Program-made: the position numbers and the translations under genes | Source of the DNA: an uncultured Collinsella sp. | GTDB lineage: Bacteria > Actinomycetota > Coriobacteriia > Coriobacteriales > Coriobacteriaceae | Reading direction: 5' to 3' | DNA length: 9,123 nt | NCBI GenBank assembly: GCA_900544065.1 | Contig: UQTR01000082.1 | Span: forward strand, 1-9,123 | Notes under the pieces: model-generated | The model's database searches: none | What the model was told of the DNA's origin: nothing | What the model saw: the letters and a program-made list of their open reading frames with translations, nothing else | Part shown: positions 1 through 6,134 of the stretch, piece by piece | Layout: each line of letters starts with the position of its first letter | How positions within the stretch are numbered: position 1 is the first letter of the stretch

Positions 1-47
1 GAGATGTCTTAGGGTCTCGTGGGCTCGGAGATGTGTATAAGAGACAG
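1..47. other. Nextera P7/index/read-2 adapter left in contig (not genomic)
   Basis: Positions 14-47 match the Illumina Nextera read-2 transposon adapter, ending in the 19-bp Tn5 mosaic end at 29-47 (ATGTGTATAAGAGACAG is 31-47). The five bases before it (GAGAT, 1-5) match the end of the P7 primer, which leaves GTCTTAGG (6-13) in exactly the place of an 8-nt i7 index. This is library-preparation sequence carried into the assembly. The real genome begins near position 48, and no biological meaning should be given to anything left of it. Confidence 0.97.
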
Positions 48-511
48 CCACCGAGCTGCGCAAAAAGACCGGCTTGACGGGTGCTCCTCTCTACACCCTC
101 TCGGGACTTGAGCAGTTTGGCCTGCACTATCGCAACTACCCCATGACAGCCAGCTTTGACGGCGCGCCCGCCGAGCGCGTGAGGGCGATCATCATGGCGA
201 TTCAGCTGGGCCCCACGTATGGCTCGGGCTATCGCATCTGCCCTGATGCCGACCCCTGCGACGGCATACTCGACGTCTGCTACGCCTGCGGCCCCGTCCC
301 CCGTGCGGTCGCCCTACCCATGTTCCTTTCGACCAAGGACGGCCACCACACCAAGCTTCCGCCGGTACGCATACGTCGCTGCCGTCATGCCGAGCTCACG
401 TTCGAGGAGCCCAACTACCCCATCCAGGCCGACGGCGAACCCATCGTCGCCTCGCGCATCGACGTGGACATCCTTCCCGCCGTCCTCGAGGTCTGGCACC
501 CAACCCGCTAA
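48..511 (+). CDS. Diacylglycerol/lipid kinase family protein, C-terminal part
   Basis: The reading frame is open from the adapter junction to the TAA at 509-511, giving about 154 residues of a protein whose start lies outside the window. It matches the C-terminal half of the YegS/DgkB/BmrU lipid-kinase fold. The diagnostic pattern is IQLGPTYGSGYRICPDADPCDGILDV (split here: GSGYRICPDADP then DGILDV, about residues 55-74 of the visible part), close to the family's GGG-x-PxAxxxDGxLD signature. The closing QADGEP motif near codons 438-455 is also typical. Such enzymes use ATP to phosphorylate diacylglycerol or related lipids at the cytoplasmic face of the membrane. The N-terminal nucleotide-binding half (with GGDGT) is not present. 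A TTG at 74 is a possible start in a naive reading, but the homologous frame continues upstream into the adapter, so this is a truncated gene. Substrate cannot be assigned. Confidence 0.85.
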
Positions 512-519
512 CCCCACCT

Positions 520-588
520 AAGTTGCGGTGAAATAGGGACTGTTTTGCGGCTTTAGCTGCATAAACAGTCCCTATTTCACCGCAACTT
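520..588. repeat. 69-nt near-perfect hairpin between convergent genes
   Basis: Left arm 520-545 and right arm 563-588 are exact reverse complements over 26 bp. After one bulged T (562) the pairing continues as 546-551 with 556-561, closing on a TTTA loop (552-555). It fills most of the gap between the kinase stop (511) and the ArfB-like stop (598), a natural place for a two-way terminator. However, neither side has a T-tract. The inner arm (AAATAGGGACTGT) resembles the arm of the palindrome at 1005-1033, so it may be a copy of a dispersed palindromic repeat rather than a simple terminator. Confidence 0.85.
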
Positions 589-597
589 ATGAAGAGA

Positions 598-978
598 TCA
601 TTCGTCGCTGTCCGGCTTGCGACGGTTGGCCTTTTTAATGGCGTTGAAGTGCTTGTCATTGAGCCTGCGCTGGCGAGAGCGCTGAGGCACCTTGGTCTTG
701 ACGCGGCGGCGCGGCGGACGGCCGCGACGCTCAAGCTCTGCCCTCAGCTTACGCAGACAGCTCGCACGATTCTGAAACTGGCTACGGCTCTCGCGCGCCG
801 TCACGGTAATCCCCGTGGGCCCATGCTTCATGCGCACCGCCGAGTCCGTCGTGTTCACGCCCTGCCCACCCGGGCCCGTCGCGCGAAACACCTGCACCTC
901 GCAATCGCGCGCCAACTCCTCGACCGACATCTCGGCATAGCGCGCATACTCGCGCCATCCCATCTTGGTCTCATCCAT
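598..978 (-). CDS. arfB: ArfB-like peptidyl-tRNA hydrolase / release-factor-like protein
   Basis: The product is 126 residues from the ATG at 978, which has GGGGAGG spaced about 8 nt upstream. An upstream extension of the frame to 1044 would run through the xpt terminator and is not used. It carries the class-I release-factor catalytic motif GPGGQGVN (GGQ at residues 37-39), followed by TTDSAVRMKH and a very basic C-terminal tail (about residues 90-122: RPPRRRVKTK, RQRRLNDK). This is the single-domain plan of ArfB (YaeJ), which enters stalled ribosomes lacking a codon in the A site. Its tail sits in the mRNA channel and the GGQ hydrolyses the peptidyl-tRNA. There is no stop-codon recognition domain. 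The N of the usual GGQNVN is G here. It lies downstream of xpt behind a terminator. The symbol rests on architecture; a related release-factor-like family of unknown role is the alternative. Confidence 0.75.
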   Translation of the reverse strand: MDETKMGWREYARYAEMSVEELARDCEVQVFRATGPGGQGVNTTDSAVRMKHGPTGITVTARESRSQFQNRASCLRKLRAELERRGRPPRRRVKTKVPQRSRQRRLNDKHFNAIKKANRRKPDSDE

Positions 979-998
979 ATCAACACCTCCCCTCATAC

Positions 999-1033
999 AA
1001 AAAATGTGACAAAGGGACAGTCCCTTTGTCACA
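999..1033 (-). terminator. Palindromic rho-independent terminator after xpt
   Basis: Positions 1005-1018 and 1020-1033 are exact 14-bp reverse complements around a single central base (TGTGACAAAGGGAC arm). On the minus strand the hairpin is followed by six T residues (999-1004). It starts 28 bp past the xpt stop, so it should end the xpt transcript. Only 20 bp separate the T-tract from the ArfB-like ATG, and that space already holds its ribosome binding site. The arm is similar to that of the 520-588 hairpin. Confidence 0.85.
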
Positions 1034-1061
1034 TCGCATACCAATCGCTTGTGTTGCGCGC

Positions 1062-1640
1062 TTAGGCGAAGGTGATCTCGCCGGTCTCGCAGTCCATATC
1101 GGCGATACGGGCCAGGCTCTCAACGCGGAAGCCGCGCTCACGGAGCTTATCGCCACCGCCCTGGAAGCCCTTCTCCACCGCAATGCCAATGCCGGATACC
1201 TCGGCACCTGCAGCCTCGCAGATCTTGATAAGACCCTCGAGCGCGCAGCCGTTGGCCAAAAAGTCGTCGATGATCAGGACCCTGTCGCCCTCGGACAGGA
1301 AGCGCTTGCCAACGATGACCGGGTACTCCTTCTGCTTGGTAAAGGAGTAGATGGTCGTGGCATACTGCTCACCGTCGAGGTTGATGGACTGCGCCTTCTT
1401 GGCAAAGACCACCGGCACGCCGCCAAAATGCTGGGCTGCAATGCAAGCCATGCCAATGCCCGAAGCCTCGATCGTCAGGATCTTGTTGATCTCGACATCC
1501 TTGAACAGACGGGCCCACTCGGCGCCCATATGGTCGAACAGCTCAACGTCGCACTGGTGGTTGAGGAAGGCATCAACCTTAAGGACGTTACCGGCCTTTA
1601 CGATGCCGTCATGGCGAATACGATCCTCAAGCTCCTGCAT
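1062..1640 (-). CDS. xpt: Xanthine phosphoribosyltransferase
   Basis: The product is 192 residues, the usual size for Xpt (about 190-194). It transfers the phosphoribosyl group of PRPP to xanthine, giving XMP, and so salvages purines in the cytoplasm. The ATG at 1640 was chosen because AGAAGGGG stands 7 nt upstream; the open frame extends 12 codons further but without a ribosome binding site. Visible landmarks are the Xpt-type N-terminus LKVDAFLNHQ (residues 20-29), the LTIEASGIG block (55-63) and the PRPP-binding VLIIDDFLANGCA loop (121-133) with adjacent aspartates 125-126. A purine-salvage permease is not next to it, and no purine riboswitch fits in the short leader. The upstream neighbour is an MFS exporter, 157 bp away, in the same orientation. 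Confidence 0.93.
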   Translation of the reverse strand: MQELEDRIRHDGIVKAGNVLKVDAFLNHQCDVELFDHMGAEWARLFKDVEINKILTIEASGIGMACIAAQHFGGVPVVFAKKAQSINLDGEQYATTIYSFTKQKEYPVIVGKRFLSEGDRVLIIDDFLANGCALEGLIKICEAAGAEVSGIGIAVEKGFQGGGDKLRERGFRVESLARIADMDCETGEITFA

Positions 1641-1695
1641 GGCGCAACCCCTTCTCGCGGCAACGATACCGCGCAATTAATAAACGTTGCTCGAT

Positions 1696-1704
1696 AGTCT
1701 ACCA
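1696..1704 (-). promoter_or_regulatory. Extended -10 promoter candidate for xpt
   Basis: The minus strand reads TGGTAGACT (1704 to 1696), an extended -10 (TGn plus TAnnnT). No convincing -35 is seen at the right distance. Initiation near 1689 would give a leader of about 49 nt. That leader includes a small CGCGG/CCGCG hairpin just before the ribosome binding site, but it is too short for a purine riboswitch. Confidence 0.45.
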
Positions 1705-1797
1705 CGGACCGACCCCCGCCCGCCCCACAAGCTGCATCGCACCACAAACCAGTCTTTTTGGAACGGCGCGAATCGTGGCAGAAAGCCCCCCAACACG

Positions 1798-3102
1798 CTA
1801 ATGGCGGGCGCGCATCCTCACCAAACGCACCATGGCGAGCGCAAAGCCCACAGCGGCCACAGCCATGAGCACGTAGAACACCGATCGAAAGCCGAATAGG
1901 AACACATCCGGACGGCCTACAACAAAACTGGTCACAGTCTCGCCCATCGCCACGCTCATCTGCCCATACAGGATATGCGATGCCGCTGTAATGCCCACTG
2001 CCATGCCAGCATAGCGCGCCAAACTGCCCAAGCTGCCCGCAAAGCCAAGCGCTTCGCGCGGAGCCGAGCCCATATACAGCGAGTTATTGGGGCTCTGGAA
2101 AATCGACGTACCGCACGACATAAATGCGACGCAGCACACGATCACAGGGATAGAAGAGTGCTCGTCGAGCGTGCTTACCGCAAAGAGACCGCACACGTAC
2201 ACGCCCAGGCCGACCGCCGTGGGGCCCTCGCAGCCAACACGGTCCGAAACCGTACCCGAAAGCGGTCCGATAAAGGCATTCACCATCGGCAGCGCCAAAA
2301 AGAGCAATCCGGAAATGTCGGAACCAAAGCCATGGGCGTCCTGAAAATAGAACGGCAGGATAAACTCAGATGCGCCAATACCAACGAACACGATGAGCAT
2401 GCAGGCAAGGTTGATGGTGAAGGCCGAATTTGCAAAGCAGCGACGAGCGGCCTCGATCAGGGACATGGGGCGCTCGCCGGCCTCTGGCCTAACATGCGGC
2501 AGCGTATAGAGCCCCACGATAAACGAGATGACGCCAATAGGCAGGTTGATGAGGAAGATGCTCTCCCAAGGAAAGCTTGCCACCAGCATGCCGCCGAGCA
2601 CGGGGCCACACATCATGCCGAGGGCCACAAAGGTCGCGAGAATACCCATGGCACGGCCTCGTTCGCGCGCCGGAAACGACTCGGTGATGATACCCATGTT
2701 GTTAGCCATGGCCGCCGCGCAACCGACGCCCTGAACAATGCGTGCCAGGATAAGAACCTCGAGCGAGGCTGAAAGGCCGCACAGCAGCGAACCGACCGAA
2801 AAGACGATGACGCCCAGCTGAAACACATTCACCTTGCCGCGCACGTCGCCCAGACGGCCAAACGGCAACATAGCCACGCAAGTCGCAAGCAGATACACCG
2901 AGCTTACCAGCTGAATACGATCGAGGCCCACGCCCAGCTCCTTTTGCATCACGGGCAACACCACGGTCACGACGGTCGAATCCAGACACACCATAAACGT
3001 CATGATGAGCACGGTAAACAGAATCGCCCATTTGTTCTTGCCATGGGTGTCGCCCTCTAGGGCAATGTGCTCGCGGCGCAGCTGCTCTGCGGTTTTCTCC
3101 AT
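1798..3102 (-). CDS. MFS drug-efflux transporter, EmrB/QacA-like
   Basis: The product is 434 residues from the ATG at 3102; GAAAGG is 6 nt upstream. A second ATG at 3108 abuts that GAAAGG with no spacing, so it is less likely. It is an integral membrane, proton-coupled exporter of the Major Facilitator Superfamily. The N-half carries DHA-type motifs: LDSTVVTVVLP in TM1 (residues 40-50), motif A GRLGDVRGK between TM2 and TM3 (82-90), GPVLGG in TM5 (166-171) and FPWESIFLINLPIG at TM6 (177-190). These resemble the EmrB/QacA (DHA2) group, which normally has 14 helices, but I count only about 12 hydrophobic segments, with a single loop of some 35 residues between TM6 and the next. A soluble tail is absent; the C-terminus is a short basic RLVRMRARH. 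Substrate unknown. It lies downstream of metY, beyond a terminator. Confidence 0.88.
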   Translation of the reverse strand: MEKTAEQLRREHIALEGDTHGKNKWAILFTVLIMTFMVCLDSTVVTVVLPVMQKELGVGLDRIQLVSSVYLLATCVAMLPFGRLGDVRGKVNVFQLGVIVFSVGSLLCGLSASLEVLILARIVQGVGCAAAMANNMGIITESFPARERGRAMGILATFVALGMMCGPVLGGMLVASFPWESIFLINLPIGVISFIVGLYTLPHVRPEAGERPMSLIEAARRCFANSAFTINLACMLIVFVGIGASEFILPFYFQDAHGFGSDISGLLFLALPMVNAFIGPLSGTVSDRVGCEGPTAVGLGVYVCGLFAVSTLDEHSSIPVIVCCVAFMSCGTSIFQSPNNSLYMGSAPREALGFAGSLGSLARYAGMAVGITAASHILYGQMSVAMGETVTSFVVGRPDVFLFGFRSVFYVLMAVAAVGFALAMVRLVRMRARH

Positions 3103-3128
3103 ATCCATCCTTTCGAGTGGCGCAACGC

Positions 3129-3175
3129 AAAAACGGGGCCCCAATCGCCTGCAAACAGTCGCGATTGGGGTCCCG
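3129..3175 (-). terminator. Rho-independent terminator after metY
   Basis: Arms 3134-3148 and 3161-3175 pair over 15 bp with one mismatch (A-C on the minus strand, G-T on the plus) around a 12-nt loop. On the minus strand five T residues (3129-3133) follow. It lies between the metY stop and the MFS start, leaving only 26 bp from the T-tract to the MFS ATG. MFS expression therefore probably depends on read-through, or on a promoter embedded in or before the hairpin. Confidence 0.8.
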
Positions 3176-3243
3176 CCTACGGAATCGGAACGAAAGGTCG
3201 CCGAAGCTTTCTGCCAGCATCGGCGCCTCGCACGAACGCTAGC

Positions 3244-4527
3244 CTAGCACTGCTCGAGTGCCTGCTCAAGGTCGGCAATCAGATCGGCCGTGTCCTCGAG
3301 GCCGCACGATAGGCGCACCATGTCGGCGGAGATGCCACAGGCAATGAGTTCCTCGTCGTTCATCTGGCGATGCGTAGCGTTAGCAGGATGCAGGCAGCAG
3401 GTGCGGGCGTCGGCCACATGCGTGGCGATCTGGGCGAGCTTGAGGCTCTTCATAAAGGTCTCGGCCGCCGCGCGACCACCGTTAAAGCCAAAGCTCACAA
3501 CGCCGCAGGTACCGTTGGGCATGTACTTCTGAGCCAGGTCATAGTACTTATCGCCCTCCAGGCCCGGATAGCTCACGAAGCGCACCTTGGGATGGCTCTG
3601 CAGGAACTTGGCAACGGCCAGGCCGTTCTCGCAATGACGCGGCATGCGCACATGCAGGCTCTCGAGCGAGCTGTTCAGGAAGAAGGCCGCCTGCGGATTC
3701 TGCATAGGACCAAGATCGCGCATGAGCTGAGCGGTTGCCTTGGTAATGAAGGCACCCTCGCGACCAAACTTCTCGGCATAGGTCACGCCGTGGTAGCTCT
3801 CATCGGGCGTGGTAAGACCCGGGAACTTGTCCGCATGAGCCATCCAGTCAAACTGGCCGTGGTCAACGATCACGCCGCCCAGGTAGGCAGCATGTCCATC
3901 CATGTACTTGGTGGTGGAGTGCGTAACGATGTCGGCACCCCACTCAAAGGGACGGCACATCACGGGCGTCGGGAAGGTGTTGTCGACCATCAGCGGCACA
4001 CCGTGGTCATGTGCGGCCTTGGCAAAGCGCTCAATATCGAGCACGGCAAGGGCGGGGTTGGCAATCGTCTCGCCAAAGACGAGCTTGGTATTGGGCTCAA
4101 AGGCTGCCTCGAGCTCCTCATCGGTGCAGTCGGGGGCGACGAACGTGCAGGTCAGACCCATGCGCTCCATGGTGTGGGCGAGCAGGTTATACGTACCGCC
4201 GTAAATGGCAGAGCTAGCGACCACGTGATCGCCCGCCCCGGCCACGTTAAAGATCGCGAGGAAGTTCGCAGCCATGCCCGAGCTCGTGAGCATCGCAGCG
4301 GTACCGCCCTCCATCTCGCAGATCTTGGCGGCAACCAGATCGCACGTGGGATTCTGCAGACGGCTATAGAAGTAGCCCGACTCCTCCAGGTCAAACAGCT
4401 TGCCCATGTGCTCGGACGTGTCGTACTTCCACGTGGTTGACTGGTAGATAGGCACCTGACGCGGTTCCGCATCGCCCGGATGATAGCCGCCCTGAACGCA
4501 CGTGGTACCGATAGCCTGCTCGCTCAT
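3244..4527 (-). CDS. metY: O-acetylhomoserine sulfhydrylase (O-acetylhomoserine aminocarboxypropyltransferase)
   Basis: The product is 427 residues, a PLP enzyme of the Cys/Met metabolism family. MetY joins O-acetylhomoserine with sulfide to form homocysteine, the direct-sulfhydrylation route to methionine. The ATG at 4527 has AAGGGAG 6 nt upstream; a TTG two codons earlier touches that sequence and is rejected. Seen in the protein are FYSRLQNPT (53-61, phosphate contacts from the neighbouring subunit), SSGMAA (82-87), VDNTF with Asp182 for the PLP ring nitrogen, and HSTTKYMDGH (203-212) with Lys207 as the Schiff-base lysine. HPANATHRQM (380-389) is the family's C-terminal substrate-binding block. 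Length and the HSTTK context favour MetY over cystathionine gamma-synthase or methionine gamma-lyase, but these paralogues are hard to separate by eye. It has its own promoter and terminator. Confidence 0.88.
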   Translation of the reverse strand: MSEQAIGTTCVQGGYHPGDAEPRQVPIYQSTTWKYDTSEHMGKLFDLEESGYFYSRLQNPTCDLVAAKICEMEGGTAAMLTSSGMAANFLAIFNVAGAGDHVVASSAIYGGTYNLLAHTMERMGLTCTFVAPDCTDEELEAAFEPNTKLVFGETIANPALAVLDIERFAKAAHDHGVPLMVDNTFPTPVMCRPFEWGADIVTHSTTKYMDGHAAYLGGVIVDHGQFDWMAHADKFPGLTTPDESYHGVTYAEKFGREGAFITKATAQLMRDLGPMQNPQAAFFLNSSLESLHVRMPRHCENGLAVAKFLQSHPKVRFVSYPGLEGDKYYDLAQKYMPNGTCGVVSFGFNGGRAAAETFMKSLKLAQIATHVADARTCCLHPANATHRQMNDEELIACGISADMVRLSCGLEDTADLIADLEQALEQC

Positions 4528-4566
4528 ATCCAACTCCCTTACTTGGGTTTTGTTTTTATTCGGTTC

Positions 4567-4595
4567 ACGATACCGCTACCCCGTATCCCTCTCAA
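4567..4595 (-). promoter_or_regulatory. Sigma-70-type promoter for metY
   Basis: On the minus strand, TTGAGA (4595-4590), a 17-bp spacer and TATCGT (4572-4567) form a good match to the housekeeping consensus. Initiation near 4560 would give a leader of about 33 nt ending in AAGGGAG and the ATG at 4527. The dyad at 4616-4646 lies about 20 bp upstream of the -35 box. Confidence 0.6.
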
Positions 4596-4615
4596 CCCAT
4601 CCCGCCGATAGGTTA

Positions 4616-4646
4616 TGGGACAAATTAATCAGGTTTATTTGTCCCA
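4616..4646. promoter_or_regulatory. 31-bp operator-like dyad between divergent metY and cysteine-rich gene
   Basis: TGGGACAAAT (4616-4625) and ATTTGTCCCA (4637-4646) are perfect 10-bp inverted arms around an 11-bp AT-rich centre. The dyad lies just upstream of the metY -35 box and about 115 bp before the divergent C_GCAxxG_C_C start. There is no T-tract and neither gene ends here, so a terminator role is unlikely. It could bind a dimeric regulator of either gene. Its arm start (TGGGACAAA) also resembles the arm of the 1005-1033 palindrome (TGTGACAAA), so a dispersed repeat is the alternative. Confidence 0.5.
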
Positions 4647-4761
4647 AATCTTAAGAAAGTGTTCGATGGCGAAAAACAATGAGATATGCACTGCGGTCTC
4701 GATAAGCGAATGCGCCGGCAAGGGTACCATAGGCGGGTACACCATGAACAAGGAGACAACG

Positions 4762-5208
4762 ATGAAGCAGATCGATACCACCCAGCTCAACACTGCCGCC
4801 TGCCGGGCTCAGGCTGCCGAGTACCACGCCCGCGGCTTTAACTGCGCGCAGGCTGTCGCTTGCACGCTCGCGCCCGCTGTGGGGCTCGACCCCCAGATCG
4901 CCTTTACCCTCACCGAGGGCTTTGGCGCCGGCATGGGCGGTATGACCGAGACCTGCGGCGCCATCTCGGGCGCCGTGGCCATCATGGGCTTTGTAATGAG
5001 CGATGGCATGGAAAACCCGAAGACCAAGGGCCAGACCTACAAGCTGTCGCGCGAGATTGCCAAGCGCTTTGGCGAGAAGAACACGACGACCGTCTGCGGC
5101 ACGCTCAAGGGCATCGGATCGGACAAGGGTCCGCTCCGCAGCTGTCCCGGTTGCATCGACGATGCCGTCGAAATCGCCTGTGATGTACTAAAGCAGCTCG
5201 CCGAGTAA
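4762..5208 (+). CDS. C_GCAxxG_C_C family cysteine-rich (putative redox) protein
   Basis: The product is 148 residues from the ATG at 4762; AGGAG lies 6 nt upstream. The frame is open back to an ATG at 4615, but that start would sit inside the dyad and has no ribosome binding site. The protein shows the ordered cysteines of this small family: GFNCAQAVA (Cys28), a glycine-rich GFGAGMGG (53-60), CGAISGAVAIMG (Cys65 to 76), Cys112 in VCGTLKG, and a closing CPGC pair (Cys128, Cys131). Three more cysteines are at 14, 34 and 140. No signal peptide or membrane segment is evident. Members are thought to be redox-active or metal-binding, often in anaerobes, but the reaction is not established. Its divergent neighbour is the sulfur-assimilation gene metY, which hints at a sulfur or redox context without proving it. 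Confidence 0.85.
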   Translation: MKQIDTTQLNTAACRAQAAEYHARGFNCAQAVACTLAPAVGLDPQIAFTLTEGFGAGMGGMTETCGAISGAVAIMGFVMSDGMENPKTKGQTYKLSREIAKRFGEKNTTTVCGTLKGIGSDKGPLRSCPGCIDDAVEIACDVLKQLAE

Positions 5209-5221
5209 ACGGCAGCGACAT

Positions 5222-5272
5222 AAAACGACGGTCGGTGTGCTTGGGATCCGTCCAAAAGCACGCCGCCCGTCG
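5222..5272 (-). terminator. Terminator hairpin in the convergent gap, yigZ side
   Basis: Arms 5226-5242 and 5256-5272 form a 17-bp stem with two imperfect positions around a 13-nt loop. On the minus strand it is followed by four T residues (5222-5225). It begins just past the yigZ stop. From the plus strand the same stem could help end the C_GCAxxG_C_C transcript, although no T-tract follows on that side. Confidence 0.65.
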
Positions 5273-5275
5273 CCG

Positions 5276-5911
5276 TTAGAACTCGGCAAATTCGGGAGTG
5301 CTGACCTCAATCTCCTCGCGCCCCGCCATAAGCTCGCGCATCTTAGCGCAAAACGGCTCCTGCTCCCCCGCTTTGAACACCAAATGAATCGTCACGGTAT
5401 CCGCGTAATCGGTATCCGAAACCTTGGCACCCGAATCCTGCGCCAAACGAAGCACCTGCTCGTACTGCGGATAGGCCACATGCACGTCAACCGGCACGAC
5501 GCTCGTCATCTCAACGATGTGCCCGGCCTCCTGAGCCGCGGCCACCGCCGCCTGCGTCGCCGCGGTATAGGCGCGTACCAAGCCACCAGGCCCCAACAGC
5601 GTGCCACCAAAATAGCGCGTCACCACGCAGCAAACATTTTTGAGCTCCGCACCGCGCAACACCTCGAGCGTCGGCATGCCGCTCGTGCGGCTCGGCTCAC
5701 CGTCATCGCTCTGGCGCTCGCGTCCATCGACCAAAATCCACGCGGGAACATTGTGTCGGGCGTCGTAATGACGTTTGCGAACCATCTCGATAAAGGCATT
5801 CGCCTCATCCTCGGACTCAATATGGACCAGCTGGGCAATAAACCGACTCTTGCGGTCCACAAACTCGCCCGAAGCCTCAATATTCGATTGCAGAGTAAAA
5901 TAGCTGTCCAA
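5276..5911 (-). CDS. yigZ: YigZ family (IMPACT/UPF0029) protein
   Basis: The product is 211 residues. Two TTG codons stand side by side at 5914 and 5911. The second is preferred because GAGGGG lies 5 nt before it rather than 2, and a TGA just upstream excludes any longer start. The N-terminal UPF0029/IMPACT domain is clear: KSRFIAQL (21-28), RHYDARHNVPAW (47-58), DDGEPSRTSGMP (69-80) and VTRYFGGTLLGPGGLVRAY (97-115). A DUF1949 ferredoxin-like domain follows (about 140-205). Bacterial members bind nucleic acid or ribosomal components in some reports, and the eukaryotic relative IMPACT modulates GCN2; a precise bacterial role is not settled. The protein appears cytoplasmic and complete. It converges with the cysteine-rich gene and starts 339 bp downstream of the rnpB 3' end. 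Confidence 0.9.
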   Translation of the reverse strand: MDSYFTLQSNIEASGEFVDRKSRFIAQLVHIESEDEANAFIEMVRKRHYDARHNVPAWILVDGRERQSDDGEPSRTSGMPTLEVLRGAELKNVCCVVTRYFGGTLLGPGGLVRAYTAATQAAVAAAQEAGHIVEMTSVVPVDVHVAYPQYEQVLRLAQDSGAKVSDTDYADTVTIHLVFKAGEQEPFCAKMRELMAGREEIEVSTPEFAEF

Positions 5912-5954
5912 CAAAGCCCCTCAACAAAACTAAGCGCGGCAACAAACAGCCTCA

Positions 5955-5982
5955 ATAATACGGCAAAGGCCGTACCGATAAA
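5955..5982 (-). promoter_or_regulatory. Promoter candidate for yigZ
   Basis: The minus strand has TATTAT (5960-5955), five of six matches to the -10 consensus. A weak -35 (TTTATC, 5982-5977) lies 16 bp upstream. Initiation near 5948 gives a leader of about 37 nt before the TTG start. The stretch between here and the hairpin at 6029 shows nothing else recognisable. Confidence 0.4.
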
Positions 5983-6028
5983 CCCAGTAAATAGAACGGC
6001 AACGTCAATGACCAGGCAAAAACAGCGA

Positions 6029-6126
6029 GACGGCGTCAGCTGAGTCGATTTGGCCCGAAAGAGGAGGGAGCACGCCTTATGGCGGCGACCGACGAATGAG
6101 CGCCAAATCGGCCAGCTGACGCCGTC
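6029..6126 (+). repeat. Structured hairpin element, copy 1
   Basis: Outer arms 6029-6042 and 6113-6126 are perfect 14-bp reverse complements. A second perfect stem (6046-6054 with 6102-6110) lies inside, and the apex is CGCC-TTAT-GGCG (6073-6084). Between these stems the two sides line up base for base. The plus strand shows four tandem G-A/A-G pairs (57-58/98-99, 61-62/94-95, 64-65/91-92, 68-69/87-88 of the 6000s) separated by Watson-Crick pairs. On the minus strand these would be unstable T-C mismatches, so the plus strand is the likely folded form. Family unknown. Confidence 0.75.
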
Positions 6127-6134
6127 GAAGGCGA

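Noticed and set aside
3370..4440. 356-codon plus-strand open frame opposite metY
   Set aside because: Antisense shadow of metY; it lacks any recognisable motif, whereas metY has all PLP-enzyme landmarks.
4615..4761. Longer N-terminus of the cysteine-rich protein from ATG 4615 or 4744
   Set aside because: ATG 4615 lies inside the dyad and has no ribosome binding site; ATG 4762 has AGGAG at ideal spacing and fits the family length.
5620..5955. 111-codon minus-strand frame (hydrophobic start) overlapping yigZ
   Set aside because: Nearly all of it overlaps yigZ out of frame, its start is a TTG inside the yigZ promoter region, and its arginine/serine-rich later part looks like a shadow frame.
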